Part shown: positions 17,601 to 26,067 of the stretch, piece by piece
Layout: each line of letters starts with the position of its first letter
How positions within the stretch are numbered: position 1 is the stretch's first letter
Assembly: GCA_042091695.1 (NCBI GenBank)
Contig: JBELHA010000005.1
Coordinates: forward strand, 5,768 to 69,767
Length of the DNA stretch: 64,000 bases
Direction: 5' to 3'
DNA from: Flavicella sp042091695
GTDB taxonomy: Bacteria > Bacteroidota > Bacteroidia > Flavobacteriales > Flavobacteriaceae
Notes under the pieces: generated by a model
Databases searched by the model: none
What the model was told of the DNA's origin: nothing
What the model saw: only the letters and a program-made list of their open reading frames with translations
Translations under genes and position numbers: made by a program

Positions 17601-19160
17601 ATGGCAGGAGGAAAACAATCGGCTAGGCAAAAGATGATTAGCCTTATGTATCTTGTATTTATTGCAATGTTAGCATTGAATATGAGTAAACAGGTATTAT
17701 CATCTTTTGGATACTTAAATGCAAAATTAGAGGACTCTAACAGCTCTGCAACAGGAGAGTTAAAGAACACGTTGGCCAATCTAAACAAGAAAGCTTCTGA
17801 ACAAGAGGCTAAATACGGAGAATTGAATAATAAAGCCATTCAAATTCACGCGAAATCAGATGATTTTTACTATTTCGTTCAAATGGTAAAAGACTCTTTA
17901 CTTTCAACTATTGACCCAGAACTTCGTGAAGATTACCAGTCTTTAGATACGGAAACAGCTGGAGATGAGTTTTTCTTTGCAGGTGACACCAAAAACACTG
18001 AAAATGGAGACAAGTTTCTATCGTTGATCAACGGATATAGAGATGACTTGATTCAGATTTTAGGTGAGAACATCAAACCAGCAGTTAAAAATAACTTGAT
18101 AAAGCGTTTTGATACTTCACCTCAAAAGACTGCAGATGGAGGAGAACAACCGTGGATTCGTAATCGTTACGCAGGATTTCCATTGGTTGCTACTTTGACA
18201 AACTTGTCTGTGATCCAGTCGGATATTAGAAACACTGAAAAAGAAATCTACAGTTCTTTGTTAGGAAAACAACTAGAGGCAGATGCTGGTATTAGTGCTA
18301 ATACCTATTCAGCGATTGTAATACCTAGCAAACCTGCTTATTTTTCAGGTGAGCAATTTGAAGGTAAAATTGTCCTTGGTCGTTATGACGCAAGTCTTCT
18401 TCCAGACAAAGTTATGGTGAATGGAAGAGAAGAAAAAGGACGTGAGAATGGTGCAGCAGTTGTAAAATTTAGAACTGGTAATTTAGGAGAAAATGCGATC
18501 AAAGGTAATTTTATCTTTAAGCAAGATGGAAAGAACATCGAAATTCCAATCAACTCTTCTTACATGGTAATACCAAAACCCAATGCGGCTGTAGTATCTG
18601 CAGACAAAATGAATGTGGTTTATAGAGGTGTTGAAAATCCTATCACGATTTCTATTCCAGGTGTTACAGACAACAACGTAACTGCATCTGCAGTAGGTCT
18701 TAAAAAAGGAAAAGGTATTGGGAAATACATTCTTTCTCCTGGAAAAGGAAAAACATGTGTTATCAATGTTACTGGAAAAACAAGTTCAGGTGAGATTATC
18801 AAATCTCCACCAGTTACTTTTAGAATCAAAGACATTCCACCACCAGCTGCAACAATACGTGGTCAGTATGGTTCTGTTGGTATGCCTAAATCTAGTTTAC
18901 TCAAATCATCGATCGCAGCAAGTTTGATTGATTTTGACTTTGATCTAAAGTTGAAAGTAGCTTCTTTCAAATTAAAAGTTCCAGGTCAATCTACTGTATT
19001 AGTAAAGGGTACTAGATTTGACGCCAAAGCTAAAAGAGCACTTAACAAAGCAAAAAGAGGTGACCAAGTGAGTATTTTTGATGTGAAAGCATCTATTATA
19101 GGAAACTCATCTTATAGGTTAAAAGGAGTATTACCATTAAGTGTTGTAATATCCAACTAA
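17601..19160 (+). CDS. gldM: Gliding motility protein GldM (T9SS motor shaft)
   Basis: Periplasm-spanning partner of GldL. The 519 residues have a short cytoplasmic N-terminus (AGGKQSARQK), one membrane helix at about 12-28, and then a long periplasmic region. The first part is a helical bundle (about 30-220) and the rest beta-rich domains with repeated patterns such as NVVYRGVENPITISIPG. Length is normal for GldM. It contacts the GldK/GldN ring and passes conformational change outward. Third gene of the gldKLMN operon. Confidence 0.97.
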   Translation: MAGGKQSARQKMISLMYLVFIAMLALNMSKQVLSSFGYLNAKLEDSNSSATGELKNTLANLNKKASEQEAKYGELNNKAIQIHAKSDDFYYFVQMVKDSLLSTIDPELREDYQSLDTETAGDEFFFAGDTKNTENGDKFLSLINGYRDDLIQILGENIKPAVKNNLIKRFDTSPQKTADGGEQPWIRNRYAGFPLVATLTNLSVIQSDIRNTEKEIYSSLLGKQLEADAGISANTYSAIVIPSKPAYFSGEQFEGKIVLGRYDASLLPDKVMVNGREEKGRENGAAVVKFRTGNLGENAIKGNFIFKQDGKNIEIPINSSYMVIPKPNAAVVSADKMNVVYRGVENPITISIPGVTDNNVTASAVGLKKGKGIGKYILSPGKGKTCVINVTGKTSSGEIIKSPPVTFRIKDIPPPAATIRGQYGSVGMPKSSLLKSSIAASLIDFDFDLKLKVASFKLKVPGQSTVLVKGTRFDAKAKRALNKAKRGDQVSIFDVKASIIGNSSYRLKGVLPLSVVISN

Positions 19161-19230
19161 TTTTAGCGTTTGTTTCCAGCTATTATTAAATATGTAAAAG
19201 CTTGAGAAAGCCTATTAAAAGATTATTGTG

Positions 19231-20136
19231 ATGAAATTAAAAAGTTATTTATTATTTGTATTTGTGTTATTATTGAACCTTTCAATTAATGCACAGGCCA
19301 AATTTAATTTACTGAATGCGAAAAAGCCCTCAGAAATAGGAGTTGTTCCTGAAGCGAGAAAAATTGCTTCTAAGGACAAACCCTTGTCTTATGGTTATGT
19401 TGATGATAGAGATGTGCTTTGGTCTAAAATCGTTTGGGAGCATATCGATTTGAACGAGCGTATCAATATGCCTTTGTACTATCCTATAGACTCTACTTTT
19501 GTAGCTAGTAATAGAAAATCTCTTTTTTATTCTTTATTAAAAGGTATTAAAACTGGTAAAATTAAAGAGGTGTATGATGATTCTTTTTTCAAATCTAAAT
19601 TAAGTATGAAGGATATTGAACAAAAGTTGGTTCGTGTCGATACTTCTGACTATGGATTCGAAAGATTGAATGAAGGTGATACTAATATATCTGATTACAT
19701 AGACAAGGTGAGTATCAAATCAATGGACATAGATGCTTATAGTATCAAAGGTATCTGGTATTTTGATAAAAAGCACGGGGAATTAAAGTACCGTTTGTTA
19801 GCAATAGCACCAATGGCACCCGATGTTCAAACTATTGGAAGAGAAGGTATGGAGCAAGATGAGAGTATTCCTTTATTTTGGGTGTTCTATCCAAGCGCAA
19901 GAGAAGTACTTCACAATGCACATGCGTTCAATGAAAATAACAGTAAGTCACCTATATCCTTCGATGATATTTTAAATGCAAGAAGGTTTAATTCTATCAT
20001 TAGTAGAGAAGAAAATTTATATGGTAACCGTGCGGTTTCAGATTATATTCAAGGAAACGCTTTGTTCCAAATAATGGAGTCTCAACGCATACGTGAAAGT
20101 ATTCGTAACAAGGAATTGGACATGTGGAATTATTAA
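19231..20136 (+). CDS. gldN: Gliding motility protein GldN (T9SS ring component)
   Basis: Periplasmic ring protein that binds GldK. The 301 residues start with a signal peptide (KLKSYLLFVFVLLLNLSINAQA, probable cleavage after about residue 22), followed by the conserved pattern SYGYVDDRDVLWSKIVWEHIDLNERIN-like segment near 50-75, an IKGIWYFDK strand and the terminal RIRESIRNKELDMWNY. I use the ATG at 19231; a GTG directly before it (19228) is in frame. It is the last gene of the operon, followed by a strong terminator. Confidence 0.96.
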   Translation: MKLKSYLLFVFVLLLNLSINAQAKFNLLNAKKPSEIGVVPEARKIASKDKPLSYGYVDDRDVLWSKIVWEHIDLNERINMPLYYPIDSTFVASNRKSLFYSLLKGIKTGKIKEVYDDSFFKSKLSMKDIEQKLVRVDTSDYGFERLNEGDTNISDYIDKVSIKSMDIDAYSIKGIWYFDKKHGELKYRLLAIAPMAPDVQTIGREGMEQDESIPLFWVFYPSAREVLHNAHAFNENNSKSPISFDDILNARRFNSIISREENLYGNRAVSDYIQGNALFQIMESQRIRESIRNKELDMWNY

Positions 20137-20157
20137 TTTCATAGTTTTAAAAACAAC

Positions 20158-20196
20158 AAAAAACTCTTGTGCATATTTGTGTACAAGAGTTTTTTA
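20158..20196 (+). terminator. Intrinsic terminator of gldKLMN
   Basis: Ten-base stem AAACTCTTGT (20161-20170) with ACAAGAGTTT (20183-20192), followed by further T residues, 22 bases past the gldN stop. Confidence 0.85.
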
Positions 20197-20212
20197 ATTT
20201 AAAAGTAGTAGG

Positions 20213-21280
20213 ATGCATGTAGATTATATACTAGTAGGTTTTGGATTGGCAAGTTTGGCTTTTGTTGATAAACTTATGGAAGAAAAGAAGACTTTTATTG
20301 TTTATGAAGATGCTTCCCAAACTTCCTCTAACGTAGCTGGTGGCGTTTATAACCCTGTTATTTTAAAACGTTTTACCCCTGTTTGGCAAGCAAAAGAACA
20401 GCTAGAAATTGCGATTCCATTTTATGAGAAATTGGAAAATAAATTTGGAAATCATTACGATTACAAATCAGATATCTATCGTATTTTCAAATCTATAGAG
20501 GAACAAAACAATTGGTTTGCCGCTGCTGATAAACCTCGTTTATCTTCGTATTTAGATACAAGTATTATCCATGATTCTTTCAAAGGTGTACTTTCTAGTT
20601 TTGGTTTTGGAAAAGTTAAGCATACTGGCAGACTAGATACTAAATTACTATTGTCAGACTATAAAAAACATTTGCTTGCACACTCATTAATTCGCTATGA
20701 AACTTTTGATTATAGTGCCTTACATTTTTCAAATGATTCCACTACATACCAGGATATTTCTTGCGATAAAATAGTTTTTTGTGAAGGGTATGGTATGACC
20801 AAAAACCCCTATTTCCAATATTTACCAATGACAGGGACCAAGGGAGAACTTCTGACTATTTATGCGCCTGATCTCACAGCTGATTTTCAAATTAAATCTG
20901 CTGTCTTCGTTTTGCCACTCGGTAATTCATATTTCAAAGTAGGGGCAACTTTCAATTGGGATGATAAATCATTGGAAGTCACAGTCGAGGGAAGGGAAGA
21001 ATTACTAGAAAAATTAGAAACGGTTATTGATGTTCCCTATACTGTAGTTTCTCAAACTGCTGGAATTCGACCTACGGTAAAAGATAGGAGGCCACTTGTA
21101 GGTGTACATCCAAAATATAAGCAACTTTGTATATTGAATGGACTTGGAACACGTGGCGTAATGATAGCACCCAAAATGGCGCTAGAATTGTATCAATTTT
21201 TAGACTTGGGAACGCCTCTGAATCCTGAAATTGACATTCAAAGATTTGAAGACTTGTTTAATATTTATTCTGATCAGTAG
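20213..21280 (+). CDS. FAD-dependent oxidoreductase (DAO family)
   Basis: 355-residue flavoprotein of the D-amino-acid oxidase/glycine oxidase superfamily. The N-terminal dinucleotide motif reads DYILVGFGLASLAFVDKL with the Gly-x-Gly-x-x pattern (third glycine is Ser). A second FAD-contacting element GVYNPVILKRF lies near 45-55, and the C-terminal FAD motif is LNGLGTRGVMIAPKMA near 325. The substrate is not evident; flavobacterial homologues are usually annotated only as FAD-binding oxidoreductase. It starts just after the gldN terminator and its last 23 bases overlap the convergent DUF983 gene. Confidence 0.9.
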   Translation: MHVDYILVGFGLASLAFVDKLMEEKKTFIVYEDASQTSSNVAGGVYNPVILKRFTPVWQAKEQLEIAIPFYEKLENKFGNHYDYKSDIYRIFKSIEEQNNWFAAADKPRLSSYLDTSIIHDSFKGVLSSFGFGKVKHTGRLDTKLLLSDYKKHLLAHSLIRYETFDYSALHFSNDSTTYQDISCDKIVFCEGYGMTKNPYFQYLPMTGTKGELLTIYAPDLTADFQIKSAVFVLPLGNSYFKVGATFNWDDKSLEVTVEGREELLEKLETVIDVPYTVVSQTAGIRPTVKDRRPLVGVHPKYKQLCILNGLGTRGVMIAPKMALELYQFLDLGTPLNPEIDIQRFEDLFNIYSDQ

Positions 21281-21653
21281 TTTTACTTTTGTAAGCAACA
21301 AATAGATTCAACCATATAATTCTAGAGATTCTGAGATTGATCATTGCCATCGCAATCAATACTACAACAATAGCTAAAAAGGATTCTAACAAAGTTGCAT
21401 TAAATACTAAGTTACTTACGATAAATACTAATAGTGCTAGTCCCACAGTCAATCCATAAGCGACGTACATCGCTCCAAAATAGAATGCTGGTTCAATCAT
21501 ATATTTCATGTTACAAGAGGGACACTTATCATGTATTTTCGTTATTTTTGACGGATTTACAGTTCTTTTGTAGGTAAAAAAGTCACCCTCATGACAATTG
21601 GGACATTTAAAATGTATAATGCTATATAATTTAGTTCCTTTTTTGATTAACAT
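21258..21653 (-). CDS. DUF983 family membrane protein
   Basis: 131-residue protein with an N-terminal zinc-ribbon-like part (two Cys-Pro-x-Cys pairs: FKCPNCHEGDFF and DKCPSCNMKY) followed by two membrane helices (about 55-80 and 85-110), the DUF983 layout. Function is unknown. I start at 21653 (MLIKKGTKLY) because upstream in-frame ATGs add an unrelated hydrophilic lead. Its 3' end overlaps the FAD oxidoreductase gene tail to tail by 23 bases; no terminator separates them. Confidence 0.85.
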   Translation of the reverse strand: MLIKKGTKLYSIIHFKCPNCHEGDFFTYKRTVNPSKITKIHDKCPSCNMKYMIEPAFYFGAMYVAYGLTVGLALLVFIVSNLVFNATLLESFLAIVVVLIAMAMINLRISRIIWLNLFVAYKSKTTDQNKY

Positions 21654-21775
21654 GTAAATAGATTCATCATTACGCATCAAAGATACGAATGTGATTGTAT
21701 GAAAAAGAATAGTGTTATCTATTATTTTTGAATAGCTTTGTATTTTCAATAAAAGTACTAATTCATCATACTAGC

Positions 21776-23704
21776 ATGCTAAATATTCATAATTTAACGG
21801 TCTCTTTTGGAGGTACCGATTTGTTTTCTCAAATTACTTTCAAGTTAGATAAAGGAAATAGGGTAGGCCTTGTTGGTAAAAATGGTGCTGGTAAGTCAAC
21901 GTTATTAAAAGTCATATCCGGAGATATTGAAAATGATGGAGGTACCATTGCATTTGAGAAAAATATCAATATTGGTTTTTTAAGACAGGACATAGATTTT
22001 ATTCCTGGTCGCACCATTTTAGAAGAAGCCTATCAAGCATTTGAAGAGATTGTATCACTAGAAGCTAAGCTCAATACAATCAATAATGAATTGGCTACTA
22101 GGACAGATTATGAAAGTGACTACTACACCCAGCTCATTCATGATTTGGATGAAGTAACAACACGCTATGAACTTCTTGGAGGATACAACTACCAAGGAGA
22201 TACAGAAAAAATTTTACAAGGGCTCGGATTTCAAAGGTCAGATTTTGACAAACTCACAGATACTTTTTCTGGTGGATGGCGTATGCGTATAGAATTGGCT
22301 AAGTTATTGCTCCAGAAAAACGATATTTTATTGCTGGATGAGCCAACCAACCATTTGGATATAGAATCTATTATTTGGTTGGAAAACTTCCTAAAATCCT
22401 ATGCTGGTGCCATTGTTTTGGTATCGCATGATAAAATGTTTTTGGACAATGTTACGAACCGAACGATTGAAATATCCCTCGGTAAAATATACGATTATAA
22501 AAAGCCGTATTCTCAATATTTATTGTTGCGTGATGAAATTCGTGAAAAACAACTGCAATCACAAAAGAACCAGGAAAAAGAAATCAAAGCTAAAGAGCAA
22601 CTGATTGAAAAGTTCCGAGCCAAGGCCAACAAAGCCTCTATGGCGCAATCACTGATAAAGCAATTGGACAAGGTGGAGCGCATCGAAGTAGATGTGGAAG
22701 ATAATGCAGTTATGAATGTCAAGTTTCCGATCTCCAAGCAACCGGGTAAAATTGTGATAGAAACCGAAACACTTTCTAAAAGTTATGGTGATAAACACGT
22801 ACTTGACAATGTCAATTTAATGATTGAAAGATCCTCTAAAATTGCTTTTGTTGGTCAAAACGGTCAAGGGAAATCTACCTTGGCAAAAATGATGGTCAAT
22901 GAAATTGATTATACAGGAAATCTAAAATTGGGACACAATGTCGAAATTGGTTATTTTGCTCAGAACCAAGCAGAATATTTAGATGGAGAAATTACACTTT
23001 TAGAAACCATGGAAAACGCTGCAAACGATAGCAATCGCATGCGTGTAAGAGATATGTTGGGTTCTTTTCTTTTTGGAGGCGATGACGTTGAGAAAAAGGT
23101 AAAAGTGCTCTCAGGAGGAGAACGCAACCGCTTGGCTATTTGCAAAATGCTTTTGAGTCCATTCAATGTATTGATAATGGATGAGCCAACCAACCACTTA
23201 GATATAGCTTCTAAAAACGTTTTAAAGAAGGCTCTACAGCAATTTGAAGGTACTTTGATATTGGTTTCTCACGATAGAGATTTCTTACAAGGTTTGACTG
23301 ATAAAGTATTCGGATTTAAAGACAAAGTAATAAAAGAATACCTAGGAGATATTGATTATTTCTTAGAAGCACATAAAATGGAAAACCTTCGTGAAGCTGA
23401 AAAGCGTACAAAGGTTGTTGAGAAAAAAGTTTCAAAAAAAGAAGCTTACCAGCTTTCTCGTCAACAAGAAAAGGAACTCAAACAATTGAAAAATAAATTG
23501 AGTAAGGTAGAACGCACTATTGCTACTATCGAAAAAGAGATTATTGATATGGACGAGCAATTAGAACAAGACTACGAAGCAACTTCTTCAAACCCTGAAT
23601 TTTTTAAGAACTATCAGGAACGAAAGGATACACTAGATGCGCTGATGGAAGATTGGTCTGATTTGGATGACAAAGTCACGCAGTTCAATGCGCTTTCTCA
23701 ATAA
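21776..23704 (+). CDS. ABC-F family ATP-binding cassette protein
   Basis: Soluble twin-ATPase of the ABC-F type (ribosome-associated; EttA/Uup/YheS relatives), 642 residues. Two nucleotide-binding domains are visible: first Walker A GKNGAGKST near residue 40, signature SGGWRMR and Walker B LLLDEPTNHLD; second Walker A GQNGQGKST near 363, signature LSGGERNRL and LIMDEPTNHLD. The inter-domain linker (about 235-310) is charged and helical. A C-terminal coiled coil of about 80 residues resembles Uup/YheS, so a general translation or ribosome-maintenance role is more likely than antibiotic resistance. Start at 21776 removes a non-conserved lead; two TAnnTTTG boxes (21723-21730, 21733-21740) precede it. 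Confidence 0.93.
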   Translation: MLNIHNLTVSFGGTDLFSQITFKLDKGNRVGLVGKNGAGKSTLLKVISGDIENDGGTIAFEKNINIGFLRQDIDFIPGRTILEEAYQAFEEIVSLEAKLNTINNELATRTDYESDYYTQLIHDLDEVTTRYELLGGYNYQGDTEKILQGLGFQRSDFDKLTDTFSGGWRMRIELAKLLLQKNDILLLDEPTNHLDIESIIWLENFLKSYAGAIVLVSHDKMFLDNVTNRTIEISLGKIYDYKKPYSQYLLLRDEIREKQLQSQKNQEKEIKAKEQLIEKFRAKANKASMAQSLIKQLDKVERIEVDVEDNAVMNVKFPISKQPGKIVIETETLSKSYGDKHVLDNVNLMIERSSKIAFVGQNGQGKSTLAKMMVNEIDYTGNLKLGHNVEIGYFAQNQAEYLDGEITLLETMENAANDSNRMRVRDMLGSFLFGGDDVEKKVKVLSGGERNRLAICKMLLSPFNVLIMDEPTNHLDIASKNVLKKALQQFEGTLILVSHDRDFLQGLTDKVFGFKDKVIKEYLGDIDYFLEAHKMENLREAEKRTKVVEKKVSKKEAYQLSRQQEKELKQLKNKLSKVERTIATIEKEIIDMDEQLEQDYEATSSNPEFFKNYQERKDTLDALMEDWSDLDDKVTQFNALSQ

Positions 23705-23723
23705 GTACAATTTATAGTAGTTT

Positions 23724-24665
23724 ATGATGTTTGAATTTTCAAAAAAGAGTCTCATACAATCCCTTCCAGTAGCAACTCAATTTGCAGAAAAAGGCATTGA
23801 ATTGTCTCTCAAACGAGAAGATTTGATTCATCCTATAATCTCCGGAAATAAATTTCGTAAACTTTACTACAACATACAAGAAGCTCAGCGTTTAAACAAA
23901 GATACTCTTTTGACTTTTGGAGGTGCTTATTCCAATCACATACTTGCCACAGCTGGTGCAGGTACTCAATACGGGCTTAAAACAGTTGGTGTTATACGTG
24001 GAGAAGAATTAGGATTAGATCTGCCTAAAACACTTGCTAACAATGCAACATTACAAAGAGCTAGCGCTTATGGAATGCAGTTCAAATTTGTTTCACGGTC
24101 AGCATACCAACAGAAAACTTCAGAGGAAATGTTTTGTAACTTAGCACAAGAATTCCCAGGAGCCTATATAATTCCTGAGGGTGGAACAAATAGTTTGGCA
24201 ATCAAAGGATGTAAAGAAATCCTCGATTCTGAAACGGATGCTTATGATTATATATGCGTGGCTATGGGAACTGGTGGTACTATCTCCGGAATCATTCAGA
24301 ACGCAAAACCACATCAAAAAGTAATTGGATTTCCAGCCTTAAAAGCACAAGGTTTGGAAAAGTACATACGACAAGAAAAAAGAACCAATCTAAATTGGGA
24401 GTTAATTGATAGCTATCATTTTGGAGGTTATGCTAAAATTACTAAAGAATTAATTACCTTTATAAACGATTTTAAAAAGAATACAAACATTCCATTAGAC
24501 CCTGTATATACAGCCAAAACTATGTTTGGAGTCTATGACTTATTAGCCAATGATTTCTTTCCTGCGGGAGCAAAAATTTTGGTCATACATACGGGAGGTC
24601 TTCAAGGTATATCTGGAATGAATACAATTTTACAAAAAAGAGGATGGCCACAAATCAATACCTAA
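23724..24665 (+). CDS. 1-aminocyclopropane-1-carboxylate deaminase/D-cysteine desulfhydrase family enzyme
   Basis: PLP-dependent fold-type II enzyme, 313 residues. The N-terminal segment has the family pattern LSLKREDLIHPIISGNKFRKLYYN, where the lysine of SGNKFRK is the PLP Schiff-base residue. A serine/asparagine PLP contact is in GGAYSNHILATAG, and the phosphate-binding glycine loop is MGTGGTISGI near residue 185. Members act as D-cysteine desulfhydrase or ACC deaminase; sequence alone does not decide which. It lies 19 bases after the ABC-F gene and 11 bases before the LysM lipoprotein gene, so the three are probably co-transcribed. Confidence 0.92.
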   Translation: MMFEFSKKSLIQSLPVATQFAEKGIELSLKREDLIHPIISGNKFRKLYYNIQEAQRLNKDTLLTFGGAYSNHILATAGAGTQYGLKTVGVIRGEELGLDLPKTLANNATLQRASAYGMQFKFVSRSAYQQKTSEEMFCNLAQEFPGAYIIPEGGTNSLAIKGCKEILDSETDAYDYICVAMGTGGTISGIIQNAKPHQKVIGFPALKAQGLEKYIRQEKRTNLNWELIDSYHFGGYAKITKELITFINDFKKNTNIPLDPVYTAKTMFGVYDLLANDFFPAGAKILVIHTGGLQGISGMNTILQKRGWPQINT

Positions 24666-24676
24666 ACAAAACAATC

Positions 24677-25525
24677 ATGAATAAATTACTCAGTACAATC
24701 TTTATAACAGTACTTCTCGCAAGTTGTGGAAGTAAGAAAAAAGTAACAGAACGCATTCCTGTTCCAGTTATACCAATTATTACTACTTCCAATAAGGATA
24801 TCAATAAGGAAATTGAAAACCTACAAAAGCGTTCTGAACAATTGGACAGAAGAACCATTGCTTATATCAGTAATTATGCTGAAATCGCCGTTGATGAGAT
24901 GAAACGATACCACATCCCTGCGAGTATTACATTAGCACAAGGAATCCTAGAATCTGGAAATGGATTGAGCCAATTGGCTTTAAAGTCTAACAACCATTTT
25001 GGAGTAAAATGTCATAAAGGCTGGAAGGGAGATTTTGTTCGCCATGATGATGACAAGGACCAAGAGTGTTTCCGTAAATATGAAAAGGTAGCTACATCGT
25101 ACAGAGACCATTCTAAGTTTCTAGTTGAGCGTTCTCGCTATAGCTTCTTGTTCGACTATAAAAAGACAGATTACAAATCATGGGCAAAGGGCTTGAAAAA
25201 AGCTGGATACGCAACAGATAAAAAATACCCAGAAAAGCTTTTAAAATTGATAGAGCTGTATGATTTAGATCATTTTGATAAGATAGATGTTGCTAAAAAG
25301 CGTTCCAAGAAAAAGAAGGTGGATTTTGTAAAGCCTGTAGTTAAAGTAGAAGAGAAGAAAAAAACAGAAGTAGTTAAAGCTTCAAATAATACACATACAG
25401 TCAGAAAAGGAGATACTTTATATTCTATTTCTAAGAGGTATAAAATAACAGTTGACCAACTAAAAAAATGGAACAAGTTAAGTTCTAATTTGATTTCAAT
25501 TGATCAAGTTTTGAAAGTAGACTAA
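24677..25525 (+). CDS. Glucosaminidase-LysM lipoprotein
   Basis: Cell-wall hydrolase lipoprotein, 282 residues. The signal ends in the lipobox LLASC (Cys17). A glucosaminidase domain (about 75-210) includes SITLAQGILESGNGLS, whose glutamate is the expected catalytic acid, and NNHFGVKCHKGW. A Lys-rich linker leads to one C-terminal LysM repeat (HTVRKGDTLYSISKRYKIT) that binds peptidoglycan. The start is moved to 24677 so the protein begins with the lipoprotein signal. It is the last gene of the ABC-F/ACC-deaminase run and ends at a shared terminator. Confidence 0.93.
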   Translation: MNKLLSTIFITVLLASCGSKKKVTERIPVPVIPIITTSNKDINKEIENLQKRSEQLDRRTIAYISNYAEIAVDEMKRYHIPASITLAQGILESGNGLSQLALKSNNHFGVKCHKGWKGDFVRHDDDKDQECFRKYEKVATSYRDHSKFLVERSRYSFLFDYKKTDYKSWAKGLKKAGYATDKKYPEKLLKLIELYDLDHFDKIDVAKKRSKKKKVDFVKPVVKVEEKKKTEVVKASNNTHTVRKGDTLYSISKRYKITVDQLKKWNKLSSNLISIDQVLKVD

Positions 25526-25555
25526 AAAAAACCGGCATTTGCCGGTTTTTTTTTA
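25523..25555. terminator. Bidirectional intrinsic terminator
   Basis: Perfect stem AACCGGC/GCCGGTT (25530-25536 and 25541-25547) with loop ATTT, flanked by A on one side and T on the other, so it serves both the LysM gene (plus) and the convergent Spy-like gene (minus). Confidence 0.88.
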
Positions 25556-25996
25556 ACTCATTTCTGAATTTTTTTGTCTGTGATGTTTTTTTCTTTTTCT
25601 AGCGATTTCCCCATCCTTTATTTTAGTTCTTGCTTGAGAAAATTGTTCGTATTGCTTGCTATTCAATATGTCTTTTATTTTCTTTTTAATAGCAATTTTA
25701 AAATCTAAATGATTGTTTATTTTCGCAAATGCTTGTGCTTTGTTTTGACTGTTTTTTGAGCGCTCTTTCTCTTTGCTGATTTCTCTTTTGTGGGAGATCA
25801 TCTCACTAATTATTGGTTGCATTTCCTTTTGTTGCGACAAAGTTAGATCCAGTGCAAGGGTCATTTTTTTTAAACTTATGGTTGTTGCCTCTTGAAGTGA
25901 AAACTCAAATGGCACTTTTGTTTTTGAGTTTTTTTGTGCTTGAATATTTGACAAACTACACATGCATACAATTAGAAAAATACTTAGGTTTCTCAT
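25553..25996 (-). CDS. Secreted Spy/CpxP-like small basic protein
   Basis: 147-residue exported protein. A signal peptide covers about residues 1-20 (IFLIVCMCSLSNIQAQ). The mature part is almost entirely helical and charged. It contains an LDLTLSQQKEMQPII segment that resembles the LTxxQ motif of Spy/CpxP periplasmic chaperones and a second copy-like helix near KQYEQFSQARTKI. It ends in a cluster of Lys, Arg and His. Length and helix pattern fit that fold, but similarity is weak. No operon partner; it converges on the LysM lipoprotein gene. Confidence 0.75.
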   Translation of the reverse strand: MRNLSIFLIVCMCSLSNIQAQKNSKTKVPFEFSLQEATTISLKKMTLALDLTLSQQKEMQPIISEMISHKREISKEKERSKNSQNKAQAFAKINNHLDFKIAIKKKIKDILNSKQYEQFSQARTKIKDGEIARKRKKHHRQKNSEMS

Positions 25997-26067
25997 GGTA
26001 AAAATTTTTAAGGTTCTTATCTAAGACCAAAGCACTTCAAAAAGGTTTAATTGTGTATTCTATATTT

